Below, piece after piece: positions 54,401 through 64,000 of a DNA stretch of 64,000 nt; position 1 is the first letter of the stretch; the number at the start of each line of letters is the position of its first letter. Both the position numbers and the translations under genes were made by a program. The notes beneath the pieces were generated by a model. It was not told where the DNA came from. It made no database searches and saw nothing but the letters and a program-made list of their open reading frames with translations. The stretch comes from Pyrenula massariospora. Taxonomy: Eukaryota; Ascomycota; Eurotiomycetes; Pyrenulales; Pyrenulaceae. The DNA lies in the NCBI GenBank assembly GCA_021030905.1, contig JAGFMI010000011.1, positions 248,001 to 312,000 of the forward strand. Direction: 5' to 3'.

Positions 54401-54637
54401 ACTTCACGGCTGGTATGGCAAGAGCCACCCTACTACTCACGGGACTACTTAATTCAACCCCGGCTGCTGCTCATCTGCTCGCCTGCGCATCTACGCCTGA
54501 TCCTAGTACTAGCCTACACTCTGCCACCACTACGAGATTCTCTCTCTTCTATTAACTACCTCACTGAACCATCACTCAGGGTATTCGTTCATATATTCTG
54601 TAAGAGTACCTCTGAGCTTCTAGACCATTGTGCCATC
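51476..54637. other. 3.1-kb region without a recognisable gene
   Basis: Open frames are all below ~125 codons except one that runs into the protease leader. None shows protein-like composition or joins others through splice motifs I could follow. The stretch 51800-53300 is AT-richer than its neighbours. The last ~200 bases (54440-54637) are CT-rich and fit the leader of the protease gene. No transposon ends, tRNA or rRNA are seen. Confidence 0.5.
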
Positions 54638-56469
54638 ATGGCTGAGAAAACGAGTTTCACTGATAAGTTGAAGAACACCTTTTTGACTTGTTTCAACAAG
54701 TCTTCCACCAAAGACGATCCTCAGCAATCACCAAAGCCATCTCAACCCGGCAACATGTCTTCCTCTTTTACCAAGATTCGCATCATCCAAAACCCTCAAT
54801 ACAAGGCGTCTGGCCCGAAGAGCTATGTCTATATGCTGAGGAAATGGGCCTTTACCCCGACTCTGGAGGGTCCATACCATTATGGCAGCAAGATTCAGCA
54901 GCAGGGCAAGCATTTTCCTCATTCCCAACATACCATAGGAGGCAAGGCTCGCGTCCGTAAGGTCCTGCAGAAAGCTACCTCTGATGGCCAGGCTGGAGAG
55001 GTGAGTGACGTGCCAGCTTGATACCTGCCGAAGCTATTGTGATGACGATTTGTGTGCTGATGAGATCTAGGTCACGGCTGAAGATCAGCAAAATGACTCG
55101 TTGTATCTCTGCGCCGTCGATATCGGCACACCTGCTCAGCACTTCAAAGTACGTTGTTGATGCGGAAGAGAGATCAAACCATTAACCGGAAAAATAGTTG
55201 GATTTCGATACGGGCAGTAGCGATTTGTGGGTAAGTAGAGAGAGAGAAAGGAGAGGTCGCTGGAGCTTAAAGACTCTGACATTAGACTAGATCTGGTCTA
55301 CGGAACTTTCCAAGTCTATCCAGTCCAAGAAAGGCTCCCATACCTTATTTGACCCTTCTAAATCAAGCACCTTCAAGAACGCTTCTGGGTCGAGCTGGAA
55401 AATCTCCTACGGGGACCAATCTTCGGCTTCTGGCTCTGTCGGAACCGACAACGTGACCATAGGCGGCTTGCAAATAAAAAACCAAAGTATTGAGCTAGCC
55501 AAACAACTCTCTGCCGAGTTCTTACAAGACAATGGAGACGGTCTGCTTGGACTCGGTGAGCTTTGATTCAAGAACCTAAATTGGCACTTCAACGCTAATG
55601 AATGAATTAACAGCATGGGGAAACATCAATACCGTTCAGCCTACTCCGGTAAAGACTCCGGTCGAGAACATGATTGCTCAAGGTGAGTGACTTGCGAATG
55701 TTCATGACACGATGAAGAAACTAAAGTTGTTTCGCAGACGACATCTCGAAAGAGCAGAGTCTGTTCACAGCCAAGCTTGGATCTTGGAGGGACGCGGACG
55801 AGCCCGACAAGGGAGAAGGTTTCTATACTTGTGAGTACTTCCGTAAGCACGTACACTTTTTGTTAATTGACAACAACGCAGTCGGCTACATCGATCAGCC
55901 GACTATCCAGGCGTCGGGCCAGGACATCTATTATACCCCAGTAGACAACAGCCAAGGCTTCTGGCAATTTGACAGTGCCTCCATGACTGTCAACGGCAAA
56001 TCCGTCGCTCAAACAGGCAATACCGCTATTGCCGATACCGGCACAACTCTCGCCCTCGTCTCAGATGCCACTTGCAAGGCGATCTACGATGCCATCCCTG
56101 GGTCTTCATACGACAGCCAGCAACAAGGTTACACCTTCCCATCCGATACCACCGCCGATCAGTTGCCAGTGGTGACCTTCGCGGTTGGCGACAAACAGTT
56201 TGCAGTCCAGAAGGAAGATCTTGGCTTCGCTGATGCTGGGAATGGCATGGTCTACGGAGGAATCCAGAGCCGTGGTGATCTCGAATTCGACATCCTTGGC
56301 GATACTTGGCTAAAGGGAGTGTATGTCTCTTTCACTAAGATTGTGCAAATTATGCATGTTAATTTAGGATTTTAGCTATGCCATTTTCGACGTTGGCAAC
56401 GTCCAATTCGGAGTCGTTCAACGCACGGAGCAGAATCAGAACACCAGTGTGCCCCCAAACACGTCTTAG
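54638..56469 (+). CDS. Pepsin-family aspartic protease (A1) without obvious signal peptide
   Basis: Eight exons are inferred: 54638-55000, 55071-55148, 55198-55230, 55291-55555, 55614-55682, 55738-55830, 55882-56320 and 56376-56469 (477 aa). All junctions keep the frame. Catalytic motifs are LDFDTGSSDLW (Asp151, entirely within the 33-nt exon 3) and AIADTGTTL (Asp352). GDGLLGLAWGNIN and the final YAIFDVGNVQFGVV are also typical. The N-terminus MAEKTSFTDKLKNTFLTCFNK is hydrophilic, not a secretion signal. About 120 residues precede the protease core and could be a propeptide. Similar proteins exist in moulds next to secreted penicillopepsin-like enzymes. Location, and whether a different start is used, remain open. 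Confidence 0.88.
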
Positions 56470-57109
56470 ATGACCATCTGAGATGAATTGAGGGTGGCAC
56501 AAAGCAGCAAATCGCATGAGCAACCGGTTGGGTGGTTGGGAGACTGTAATGATCACTTGTTCCTATTTTGCCTGGTGAAAGAGCTTAGCTTGGGAGGCTC
56601 TGTACACTCACTCATTTTCACTGTGCTGTGCTGGAGTGTAATGGTAAATCGGACAGGGCGACACAGACAGACGAACGGAAATCCTTAGGCACCTAGGTAG
56701 AGAGCTAGCAGCAATGAGCAAACAAGCAAGTACAGTACATACCCCAGCCTATAATTACTTGTTTTGTCTTAGCCACCGTCACTTAATGGGGTATTCGTCT
56801 CCCGACACTGTACCCTGTACTGATGAAGGCACATGCACATGTTATCGTATAGGGCGTCTATCTATCTACTGTGTCTACATCCTCCCTATAGATTGAAAAA
56901 GACACTCTTTCGGCGTTTTGGTAGCTTTGTCTTTCCTGTGTTAAATTTTTTTTCACTGCAAAAGGGGAAAAAAGGGTTGTCAGATATAAATAACCCGCAC
57001 CGCACCGGAGCCCAATTGCAGGCGTGCGTGCGTGCGTATATACACCATCCCGCCCCCCCGAGGACATTAGAACACCCTTCCAACCCCACAAAACCCATAG
57101 AAATCTTAT
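56470..57109. other. Convergent 3' flanks of protease and pseudouridine synthase genes
   Basis: These are 640 bases between two gene ends. They contain C-rich and T-rich runs near 56940-57060. No gene is supported. Confidence 0.5.
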
Positions 57110-58714
57110 TCAAAAAACCTCCCCCACCCCCTCCCCCCCCTCCCACATCCCAAACTCCCGCGGCCCCTCACACCCCTCGGGCGGCAGCGCCCACGCCGGC
57201 ATCCCGCTCCGATACGCCCACCGCCCCTCGGACAGATCGCTGTACGCAACCGCGTGCAGGTAGATGCCCAGCTCCGCGGCGGTCGGGTCGGAGTACAGCT
57301 CCGTGCCGCACAGCGCGCATTTTTGTCCTGTCATCTTCTCGCCCTTTTTGCGGTTGTAGTCGGCGACCATCTCGTCGTGGGCGCGGACGGCGGCGGTGAA
57401 GGAGGGATCTTCTTCTGCTGATTGTGATTGGGATTGGGATGAGGTTTGGCAGTCGGCTTCGTAGGAGGTGGCGGTTTCGGTCTTGCCCATGGCGGAGAGG
57501 CGGGAGATGATGGCGGCGTCGTGGGCGGGGGAGGAGTCGTGGCGGGCGAGGGTGGGGCCGAAGACGCGGCGGTTGGCGTAGATGGGGTCTGAGGTTATGG
57601 GGTGGCCGAGGAATTGGAGGTGGAGGCGGATTTGGTGGGTGCGGCCGGTTAGGGGGAGGCAGTGGACTATGCTGTAGCCTTCGTTTTCGGTTTCTGGGGA
57701 GGGAGGGGGAGGGGTTGCTGGTGTGGAGTTGGTGCCGTGGAGTACTGATCCTGAGGTTTGGAGTATATTATTCTCTTTTGTTCTTTGCGGCTCGTTGTGA
57801 GAGCTATTGACAGCTCCGTTCTCTTGAATACCGTTAGTAGTCCCGTTGCGCTGCTCCTCATTGATCAACCCCTTTCGCTTCCCTGGTGGTGGATAGTAGG
57901 CCAACCTCCTAAACAGCGTTTTTGCCTTCTTTCCACTCGCTCTCGCCCGGTTCAAGCCCAGTATGGGACTGATTTGCAGTATCGGCTGGTCACAGCTCAC
58001 AACTCCCCCTTCAGTCCCATCATCCCCATCTGGGAACCGCCCCTTTACCCTAGCCAGATACTCTTTTCTCACTGTCCTCCCTTGCAGCTTTTTACTCATT
58101 TCATCTGCAGCCCGCCGATTCCGCCCAATGAACATCACGCCGCTAGTCAGCCGGTCGAGCCGATTGCAAGGCAGTGGGTTGAATTCATAACCCCTCTCCG
58201 CGCGCATAATCTCCACGATGGAATTATAATTGTAACGTCCCGCTGGATGTACGGGGACTCCCGCCGGCTTGTCGATCACAATCATATCATCGTCTTCGTG
58301 TATTATCCCGATGGGTTGCGCAGTCACCGGCGGCTCATGTCGATGCAGCGTATGGCTCACAACGTCACCGTTCCTAACAAGGTCGTGGACGGAAGAGCAT
58401 TTCTTCCCATTGATTATAATCTCCCCCTCGCGGATCGCGTTTTCGTAGTAGGATGCGGGCCGGTCGCGGAACTCGGCGGAGAAAATGTCGAGGATGGAGC
58501 GGTTGCGCCAGCGTTGCTTGCAGTAGGTGTTGTAGGTGTAGTGGTAAGGGGCAACGCGGCGGAGACCGGACTCGAGGTAGTAAGGGCGCGGCCAGGGGTC
58601 ACAGGGGGTAGTGATGACTTGGGAGTCGGGGGGAGGAGGGGGTGGTTTTTCCCACTTGGAGTCATGGAGGTGGAGATGGTCGACGGGCGGGAGGGTGGAA
58701 GGGACAACGGTCAT
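57110..58714 (-). CDS. RluA-family tRNA pseudouridine synthase (Pus9/Rib2-like)
   Basis: A single exon of 534 aa starting MTVVPSTLPPVDHLHLHD. An S4-like RNA-binding part (~73-120: ILDIFSAEFRDRP, GEIIINGKKCSS, NGDVVSH) is followed by the RluA catalytic domain with DDDMIVIDKPAGVPVHP and NRLDRLTSGV (catalytic Asp187), and later GRTHQIRLHLQFLGHPI. A ~65-residue Asn/Gly/Thr/Pro-rich insert splits the domain, and a C-terminal region with CALCGTELY and LGIYLHAVAYS follows. Enzymes of this group convert uridine 32 of cytosolic or mitochondrial tRNA to pseudouridine. Yeast Rib2 also carries a deaminase domain, which is not seen here. The gene is GC-rich, and its last codons have long G runs on the coding strand. 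Confidence 0.92.
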   Translation of the reverse strand: MTVVPSTLPPVDHLHLHDSKWEKPPPPPPDSQVITTPCDPWPRPYYLESGLRRVAPYHYTYNTYCKQRWRNRSILDIFSAEFRDRPASYYENAIREGEIIINGKKCSSVHDLVRNGDVVSHTLHRHEPPVTAQPIGIIHEDDDMIVIDKPAGVPVHPAGRYNYNSIVEIMRAERGYEFNPLPCNRLDRLTSGVMFIGRNRRAADEMSKKLQGRTVRKEYLARVKGRFPDGDDGTEGGVVSCDQPILQISPILGLNRARASGKKAKTLFRRLAYYPPPGKRKGLINEEQRNGTTNGIQENGAVNSSHNEPQRTKENNILQTSGSVLHGTNSTPATPPPPSPETENEGYSIVHCLPLTGRTHQIRLHLQFLGHPITSDPIYANRRVFGPTLARHDSSPAHDAAIISRLSAMGKTETATSYEADCQTSSQSQSQSAEEDPSFTAAVRAHDEMVADYNRKKGEKMTGQKCALCGTELYSDPTAAELGIYLHAVAYSDLSEGRWAYRSGMPAWALPPEGCEGPREFGMWEGGEGVGEVF

Positions 58715-59021
58715 GGTTGGGTTCGTGAGAGAGACGCGCCGCGCCAGATAGGCGAGGAGGCGGGGGGAGGGCGCCAGGGGTGCAGGATGTAGAAGAGAAT
58801 ATGGGATCTACACTTTCTGAACATTGGAGAAAATTTATGTTGGAGAAGTTCAGCGGAGCGGGAGAACTTGTGGAGAAGGGGCCGAGGCTTGTGATGTCCG
58901 ATGTCCACCATGATTAACCCAATCGACTACAGCTTTTTCGATGCTCTAATCCAAGAAATCTGTAAGCAGCCCATGACCAAGTGGCTACCTTAAGAGATTT
59001 GTTCATTCAGTATAGGACGCG
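58715..59021. other. Divergent promoter region (pseudouridine synthase / thioesterase)
   Basis: These are 307 bases between two starts. An ATG at 58912 followed by a good donor (GTAAGC at 58961) could be an upstream exon of the thioesterase gene, but joining it puts a stop in frame, so it was not used. Confidence 0.45.
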
Positions 59022-59641
59022 ATGCTCGGAACAGATCTTACTGCGAAGCGTAAGAGAAAGCGAAGCGATTATGGTTACCATTTAGACTACAGAACGAGAT
59101 GGTAAGTAGTCTCAATTCAAGTACAGCAATGGTCTCGGCTTTATTCCATAATTCTTGGGCACATCAGTCATTGATTCCCGTCGATATACACCCATAAGTT
59201 TTGATCACATAAACAAGACGTATCTGAACCTTATCCAGGTCCGACAACGACATGTACGGCCATCTCAACAACAGCGTCTACCCTCTCCTCATCGACTCCA
59301 TCACCAACGCCTACCTGATTCAACACTGTAACCTTTCGCCCATGACCTCCAACCAGATCGGCCTGGTTGTGAGCTCCTACTGCGACTACTTTGGCTCTCT
59401 CGCCTACCCAGCTGTGCTAGAATTGGGCTTACGGGTCGTGAAACTAGGGAAGACAAGCGTGCTGTATGAGATCGGATTCTTTGAGCAAGGGAAGGAGGAG
59501 GTGAAGGCGGTGGGTGGGTTTGTGCATGTTTTTGTGGGAAAGGAGGGAAGGCGGCCGGGGGCTTCGGGGATGGGGAAGGAGGTCAGAGAGGGGCTTGAGA
59601 GGTTGGCTGAGAAGGGAGAAGAGGGGAGGGCGAAGCTGTGA
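59022..59641 (+). CDS. Hotdog-fold acyl-CoA thioesterase-like protein
   Basis: Exons are 59022-59101 and 59239-59641 (160 aa). The intron has a GTAAGT donor and ends TTATCCAG. It joins YRTRW to SDNDMYGHLNNSVYPLLID, the 4-hydroxybenzoyl-CoA thioesterase/FcbC-type signature with the likely catalytic Asp31. Later conserved parts are YCDYFGSLAYPAVLELGLRV and KTSVLYEIGFF. Such enzymes hydrolyse acyl-CoA esters, often in mitochondria or cytosol. The substrate is unknown. The N-terminal residues MLGTDLTAKRKRKRSDYG are basic. An earlier start was considered but meets an in-frame stop. The C-terminal tail is charged. Confidence 0.85.
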
Positions 59642-59912
59642 GGGTGCATTTGAACATGGTGATGTACGAATGAGCTCGAAAGGGCCATCTTGGAGGCAAT
59701 ATGAAATGGTCGTAAGGCTTTAAGTGTCATGTGATTTGTATGTCATCGATTCATGCGGATGCTGTGCACGAACGGGCAGTTCTCGGCTAGCTGTGTTCGT
59801 CGGCAGCGTTGCTCTGTGCAATCACAGGCATCCGGTCCGATTAAAGGGCCATTTCGGTTTCCCAGTCTCCATCCGCCCCCAAATTCTGCTCCCATGGGTT
59901 CGTTTATTCGCC

Positions 59913-60721
59913 TTACATCTTCGCTTTTAGCTCTGCGTGCAATTGCTTCAGCAGATCCATGTTCGTCTCCTGCGCAGGCCAGCCGATCCCGAGACCCGCT
60001 TTGTCATCTGGCTTAGGGATCTAGACCGCGTGAATATTCGTAGCCTAGTCAAGGGAGCTTTTCGGAGTGTTATATTTACCATGTGGAAGTGGACCTAACA
60101 ATCAAACTCGAAATTAATCCGAAAGATTCATTCCAAGAGCATAGGCTCGTTCGAAGATAGATAGAACTTGACTTACATGATCAACGACCTGGTGTGCCAA
60201 CCTCCCATTATTCTGCAAGAGATTCCAATTCTCTGCTCCACTCGCCCTGGCAACCTTCTTTGTCACAGACTAGAATTCTATGTCAGTCAACTAATTCACC
60301 GAGGACAGGCTTCAGTTACGGCAATCTCACCAAGACTTCAAGCAATTGGTCATCAGGAATATCGGTCAATTTCGCGCCGTGGTATTTAGGGATGACAAGC
60401 TATGCAGATATATCAATTTGGTCCATTAGAGACAGTAGAGGATGGACGTACGGTATGTCCCCTGCTGAGGGGCTGAATGTCGAGGAAAGCGAGGACTTTG
60501 TCGGATTCGAAAAGCTTGAAAGATGGGATGTCCCCTACATAGTCATAAGTACCTATTATGAATAGTGGGAAGCGCAGAAAGTGAGGGAAGGAGTAACAAA
60601 ATCATCGAAAGGTAGCCTTTAAGAGAGACAAGAGGAATTCAGAATGAACTTTCAAAAACCGCCTGAAACCAAGTACTACATGCCTACCTTTGATGATTTT
60701 GCAGAAGATGCACGCGGCCAT
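59913..60721 (-). CDS. HNT1: HIT-family nucleotide hydrolase (HINT/Hnt1-like)
   Basis: Six exons on the minus strand: 60721-60688, 60534-60452, 60399-60331, 60269-60177, 60094-60080 and 60020-59913 (133 aa). All junctions keep the frame. The product reads MAACIFCKIIKGDIPSFKLF, AFLDIQPLSRGHT, LVIPKYHGAKL, NWNLLQNNGRLAHQVVDH, VHFHM, IPKPDDKAGLGIGWPAQE, matching HINT proteins throughout. The histidine triad is His93, His95 and His97. Exon 5 is only 15 nt (VHFHM), so the triad is split over exons 4 and 5 and closed by exon 6. HINT enzymes hydrolyse adenosine phosphoramidates. It is probably cytosolic or nuclear. Confidence 0.93.
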
Positions 60722-61479
60722 GATGGTGAGAACGTTTTCAAGTGAGAAGAAGCAAGTGCACCATGGGCTGAATGAAGAAAGGTCAGACTGACAATTAGGA
60801 ATGGTTAGCGGCGCAAGTGTCTCCGGTGAGCTACGATTGATAATTCAAAGAGCGATGACATCAATTTGGTAACCGGCGGAATGCTTGAGAAATTATGTTA
60901 TATAATTTGTATTTACTGCCAAGCCTAGTTGGAGCGCGACGACCTAGTGCAGAATCCATTTCTTGCCTTTTACCAGAGATGGCCGTGGGTACGCGCACAA
61001 AGCTCCATTTCTGAATCTTTGGAATCACACAACGCTCGGTTCGAGCACCCTTTTTGGAAAACTTTAATAAATTTTTAGGTCGGCTCTGTAAACCTCGATT
61101 GAGGGATTTGGAATTTTAGGGCCTATGATGAATCTACTGTGAAGCTATTTTCGCGCTTACATCCGAGATTCCACGCGAGACCGAGACACGACCCTTTAGA
61201 AAAGTGCAGCAAGCTGGGGCCAGAAACATGACCCCAAATTATTGCAACAAGTGGACTTTTGTCTCTGTGGCTTAGTCATTCTCTTCTGAAGGCTTTTCTC
61301 CACAAGCTTTACGATCGACGGTAATCTATATTAGGCTATTTCCTAAGACCCTAAAGATCGTTCGCGATGTCCTTTTTCCAACGACCCGCGTCAAACTTCG
61401 TATTTCAACTGGGCTAGCTTTGCGGCTATGATTTCCTTTTCCTTCAACACTAGGTCATGCAATTCGTATCTTCATCATA
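60722..61479. other. Intergenic region (HIT gene promoter, glycosyltransferase 3' flank)
   Basis: These are 758 AT-rich bases with no open frame of note. GGTTCGAGC near 61037 resembles a tRNA B box, but no cloverleaf can be drawn around it. Confidence 0.5.
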
Positions 61480-62991
61480 TTATTGCTTCAATTCCCCGGG
61501 GCCCTTCACGTGCGGCACCTTCGGTGGCTTCGACCACCGTGTCTCCGTAAACACCGGGAATGAACCCTCGTGAAGGAAACATTTGATCTGGCCCGGCGGC
61601 TCTCTCTCCCACACGATCGTGTCTGTTAGATCCGGGTTCTCCTCTGCGATATCTAGATTCTTCGAAACCGTGCCAAAGACTTCCTTAGCGGCGGATCCTT
61701 CTTCGATACTTTTGTAGCCCACGTTCACGGATGGCACGACACCAATCTTACCATAGCCATGGCTCCAGAAATCCCGCGCCATGACCGTAGGTTCGCCTTC
61801 GTAGCATTCTCCCTTCTCGACGTTAGCGCGGTGGAACTTGATCCCGCCCTTCAAGAATGGCTCCGCGTTGAGCGTAGTGATGCCGTTCCAGCACGAAAAC
61901 ACCTGGAACGGCTTCATCTTGTCGAAACGCTCCCTCACCCCTTTATCATTCCAAAACATATTGTACGCGTACGTCCACTGCGCATCCTGCGAGATTTCGA
62001 AGAAGGTGTCCCCGTTCATCCCTCTCGCAACCCATGTGTCGTAGAAAGAATCAGCCTCGTGCCAGTCCATGCCGCACATCTGATCTGCCTTTTGGGTGAC
62101 ATGCTGGTGCAGCATTTCGAGGATGTCCTCGGAGCAGGTCCAGATATCGTTGATGAAGGTGACGATAGTGTCTGGAGCGTAGTCCTTGGGGTGATCGATC
62201 AGTGGCTTCAGAGCTTGATTGCGAAGCGAAGAGAGGGAGGCGATGCGGTCATTCTCTGGGTCTTTTGGATCGATAGAGTTGTGTGTGAGGTAGTATTTTG
62301 TGCCAATATCCCGTAAGACATTCTTGAAGTCTCGCAGGATATCGATCGTGCCATCTGTTGAGCGGCCCTCGACAATTGAGACGACGCAGTTCTCTGGACC
62401 GAGGAAGGCGATAGTTTCGTAGAGGGCGCTAAGGAGCGTGGGGAGGAGTCCTTCGACTTGCCAGAGGTCGAGAGCGAAGACGTACTTGGGTTTTGGAAGT
62501 AGAAATCTGAAGGCGCGTGATGGGAGGATAGGCGTTGTGCGCATTAGATGTTCATAGCGGCCTTGCTTCGGCTGAGGACATTGCATCTGCGGCAAGCTAG
62601 AACCACCCGGATGGGTAATGGCCCATGAAAACTCTAGGACTTCATCAGGTGTCAACACAGGATCGAATTCCAGCTCCTCGTCAGACTGGTATAGATCCGG
62701 AACATTGATATTGTCGGTGATTTCAGGTAAGCTTTCGTGCTCAGGAGTAGCATGGGTGCTGCCTCGCTCTGGACCAAGGCCGGTCTCTGGACGGGATTCG
62801 AGGGTTTCATTGAACGAATGAATGGAAGGCTGGGTGGAAGGAATGGAAAGAGTCCGTGCAGGGTCATACAATTTGAGAAGCAGTAAAAAAACGAAGAGAA
62901 CGACAGCTACTCCCTCAAGAAGGAAAATATTTACTCGCCTCATGGTGAGGATATGACCTGGAGAAAGAAATGATTGCGCATGATCCGGCAT
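61480..62991 (-). CDS. Type II membrane glycosyltransferase, CMT1/Cap59-like (GT69)
   Basis: A single exon of 503 aa. The first ATG (62991) gives MPDHAQSFLSPG; a second Met at residue 17 (MRRVNIF) is equally possible. A signal anchor lies at ~20-41 (NIFLLEGVAVVLFVFLLLLKLY), followed by a Ser/Glu-rich stem. The catalytic region shows PKYVFALDLWQVEGLLPTLL, VSIVEGRSTDGTIDIL, ASLSSLRNQALKPL, VTFINDIWTCSEDILEML, MCGMDWHE, FYDTWVARG and VFSCWNGI, the pattern of cryptococcal alpha-1,3-mannosyltransferase CMT1 and its ascomycete relatives. It probably acts in the Golgi on wall or secreted glycans. The donor sugar is inferred to be GDP-mannose. Confidence 0.9.
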   Translation of the reverse strand: MPDHAQSFLSPGHILTMRRVNIFLLEGVAVVLFVFLLLLKLYDPARTLSIPSTQPSIHSFNETLESRPETGLGPERGSTHATPEHESLPEITDNINVPDLYQSDEELEFDPVLTPDEVLEFSWAITHPGGSSLPQMQCPQPKQGRYEHLMRTTPILPSRAFRFLLPKPKYVFALDLWQVEGLLPTLLSALYETIAFLGPENCVVSIVEGRSTDGTIDILRDFKNVLRDIGTKYYLTHNSIDPKDPENDRIASLSSLRNQALKPLIDHPKDYAPDTIVTFINDIWTCSEDILEMLHQHVTQKADQMCGMDWHEADSFYDTWVARGMNGDTFFEISQDAQWTYAYNMFWNDKGVRERFDKMKPFQVFSCWNGITTLNAEPFLKGGIKFHRANVEKGECYEGEPTVMARDFWSHGYGKIGVVPSVNVGYKSIEEGSAAKEVFGTVSKNLDIAEENPDLTDTIVWEREPPGQIKCFLHEGSFPVFTETRWSKPPKVPHVKGPGELKQ

Positions 62992-64000
62992 GCTCTAAAT
63001 GATTATATCAAGCAATCCCGAGACGTCTCTATTTTGTACAAATCGACCAAGCCTCAGAGCAGGAACATAGAAAACATGGCCAGCAGCCTGACCGAGTTGG
63101 ACCAAGAAGACAAACGTAGAGCAACGAGTTGACAACTCAAGAGAAGTAAAAGCAACGAATGCCAACAGAGTCAACGTCTATGGCACGATGGCCATTGCAA
63201 CGAGTGATGTGCTCAGATGAACAAAGCCACATCTACCAACATGATCAAGTCCTGGGAGCTGCTACCAACCACAACAGGCGAGACTCTGAACAGAATCGAA
63301 GCTAGGAATGCCAACAACCCCAAGTAACCGCAGAGTTCTGGCATGTACCACTGAGATGAGCCAGACCGGGTCCATATAACATAGTTGAAGGGAGGACCCC
63401 TAACACGGGGGTCCAGAGGTCGACTGCTGAGCCTCTCGGAGAAGGTCCGTGGTTACCAAATCAGCTGTGGCCGCAGCACCCCTTCGCCGTGTGGAAAGTT
63501 GAGAGACCCAATTATAATGATACACTGTCTAACCGTCGCTGTCACGGCGTGGGAGTATGAGTGTTGCTTACCAGACCAGCGTGGGGAAAGTGATAGGAAG
63601 ACTGGGGGTTGAAAGAGTTGGGATTTAAGAATGGGACGTTGGCAGTACCGAGGGTCTGCTCATGAATTCGGAAAGCAGTGTGCAGGAAGGCGTGCCACTC
63701 GCCGAGTTAGTCTGAGGGACTCAACGTGGGCTTCGAGGAGAGAATGGACGCCGCAAACGGTGACAGCTTACGCCGCACCGACCGAGGCACCAAATCAATG
63801 CTGTGTGGCGACGAGTCGCAACTCAGGCTGGACACATCTCAAGGCGTCCTGAGCAAAGTATCCCTATGTCCTTTTGGTCGAGTTATAGTCAGATGCGAAT
63901 CCGGGACTATGGTGGGTTTGGATGAGAGAAGTACGCCTGATAGCGCTAGTCTGAAATGGGAAATAGCATGTCCTCTGAATGACGGCGTATAGGGGAGCCA
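62992..64000. other. Right-edge region without a supported gene
   Basis: It contains the promoter of the glycosyltransferase gene. A 7-bp perfect inverted repeat (GGACCCC ... GGGGTCC, 63394-63414) has a 7-base loop. On the minus strand a donor-like CTG|GTAAGC occurs near 63570, perhaps in a 5' leader. Open frames of 73-88 codons at 63385-63992 have no recognisable content, but one could be the start of a gene continuing beyond the window. Confidence 0.45.

Noticed and set aside
57758-58792. 344-codon + strand frame opposite the pseudouridine synthase gene
   Set aside because: It lies antisense to a clearly conserved catalytic domain in GC-rich DNA. The product shows no family features.
58912-59021. 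Upstream exon for the thioesterase gene (ATG at 58912)
   Set aside because: Splicing from GTAAGC at 58961 to the available acceptors puts a stop codon in frame before 59022.
60975-61055. tRNA-like B box GGTTCGAGC followed by a T run
   Set aside because: The A-box position lacks consensus and neither the T arm nor the acceptor stem pairs.
1-64000. CRISPR arrays, bacterial operons, ribosome binding sites, integrases, transposase ORFs
   Set aside because: Intron-containing fungal genes throughout. No regularly spaced direct repeats beyond the 21-bp minisatellite, and no transposase or reverse-transcriptase motifs were seen.

Overview
The window looks like nuclear DNA from a filamentous ascomycete (Pezizomycotina). 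Genes are interrupted by short introns (about 40-190 nt) with GT...AG ends and CTAAC-like branch sites. Promoters are CT-rich, genes lie on both strands, and the gene set is typical of moulds: a fungal-type NBR1, Med1, an Mgr3-like TPR protein, a GRGGAGN protein, a CMT1-type glycosyltransferase and a Ser/Thr-rich GPI wall protein. The species cannot be named from sequence alone. About thirty protein genes can be supported. Many needed splicing by eye, and two short multi-exon genes (RPL32 and a HIT protein) are nearly invisible as single open frames.

Layout. 1-4.6 kb: the 3' end of a Q/P-rich protein gene, then an NBR1-type autophagy receptor. 4.6-16.8 kb: a sparse region with one multi-spanning membrane protein and one large repetitive GPI-anchored protein. 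16.8-35.3 kb: dense housekeeping genes: atypical kinase, mitochondrial protein, Med1, sugar transporter, SRAP/HMCES DNA-repair protein, Mgr3-like protein, aldo/keto reductase, RACK1 with a U24-like snoRNA in an intron, BTB protein and SDH assembly factor 2. 35.7-38.2 kb: a same-strand tandem array of four small Cys/His proteins, each starting Met-Cys and carrying a C-[GN]-H ... C ... C ... CxxC pattern. This is the best candidate here for something undescribed. 38.3-41.3 kb: a DUF1989 protein and a mitochondrial-type CRAL-TRIO protein. 41.3-44.1 kb: gene-poor DNA with a 21-bp minisatellite, diverged duplications and possible gene remains. 44.1-51.5 kb: a leftward run of RPL32, a PAR32-like protein, Arp1/centractin, a charged coiled-coil protein and U1-C. 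51.5-54.6 kb: no recognisable gene. 54.6-63 kb: an aspartic protease without an obvious signal peptide, an RluA-type pseudouridine synthase, a hotdog thioesterase, a HIT-family hydrolase and a GT69-like glycosyltransferase.

Functional links are mostly general. RACK1, its intronic snoRNA and RPL32 are all ribosome-related, and RACK1 and RPL32 share an identical TTAGGGCTTC promoter motif. The SRAP and Mgr3-like genes share a 230-bp divergent promoter with a perfect TGACGTCA site. No metabolic cluster, transposon ORF, tRNA, rRNA or CRISPR array was recognised. Introns were placed by frame continuity, splice motifs and remembered family alignments. No transcript data were available.
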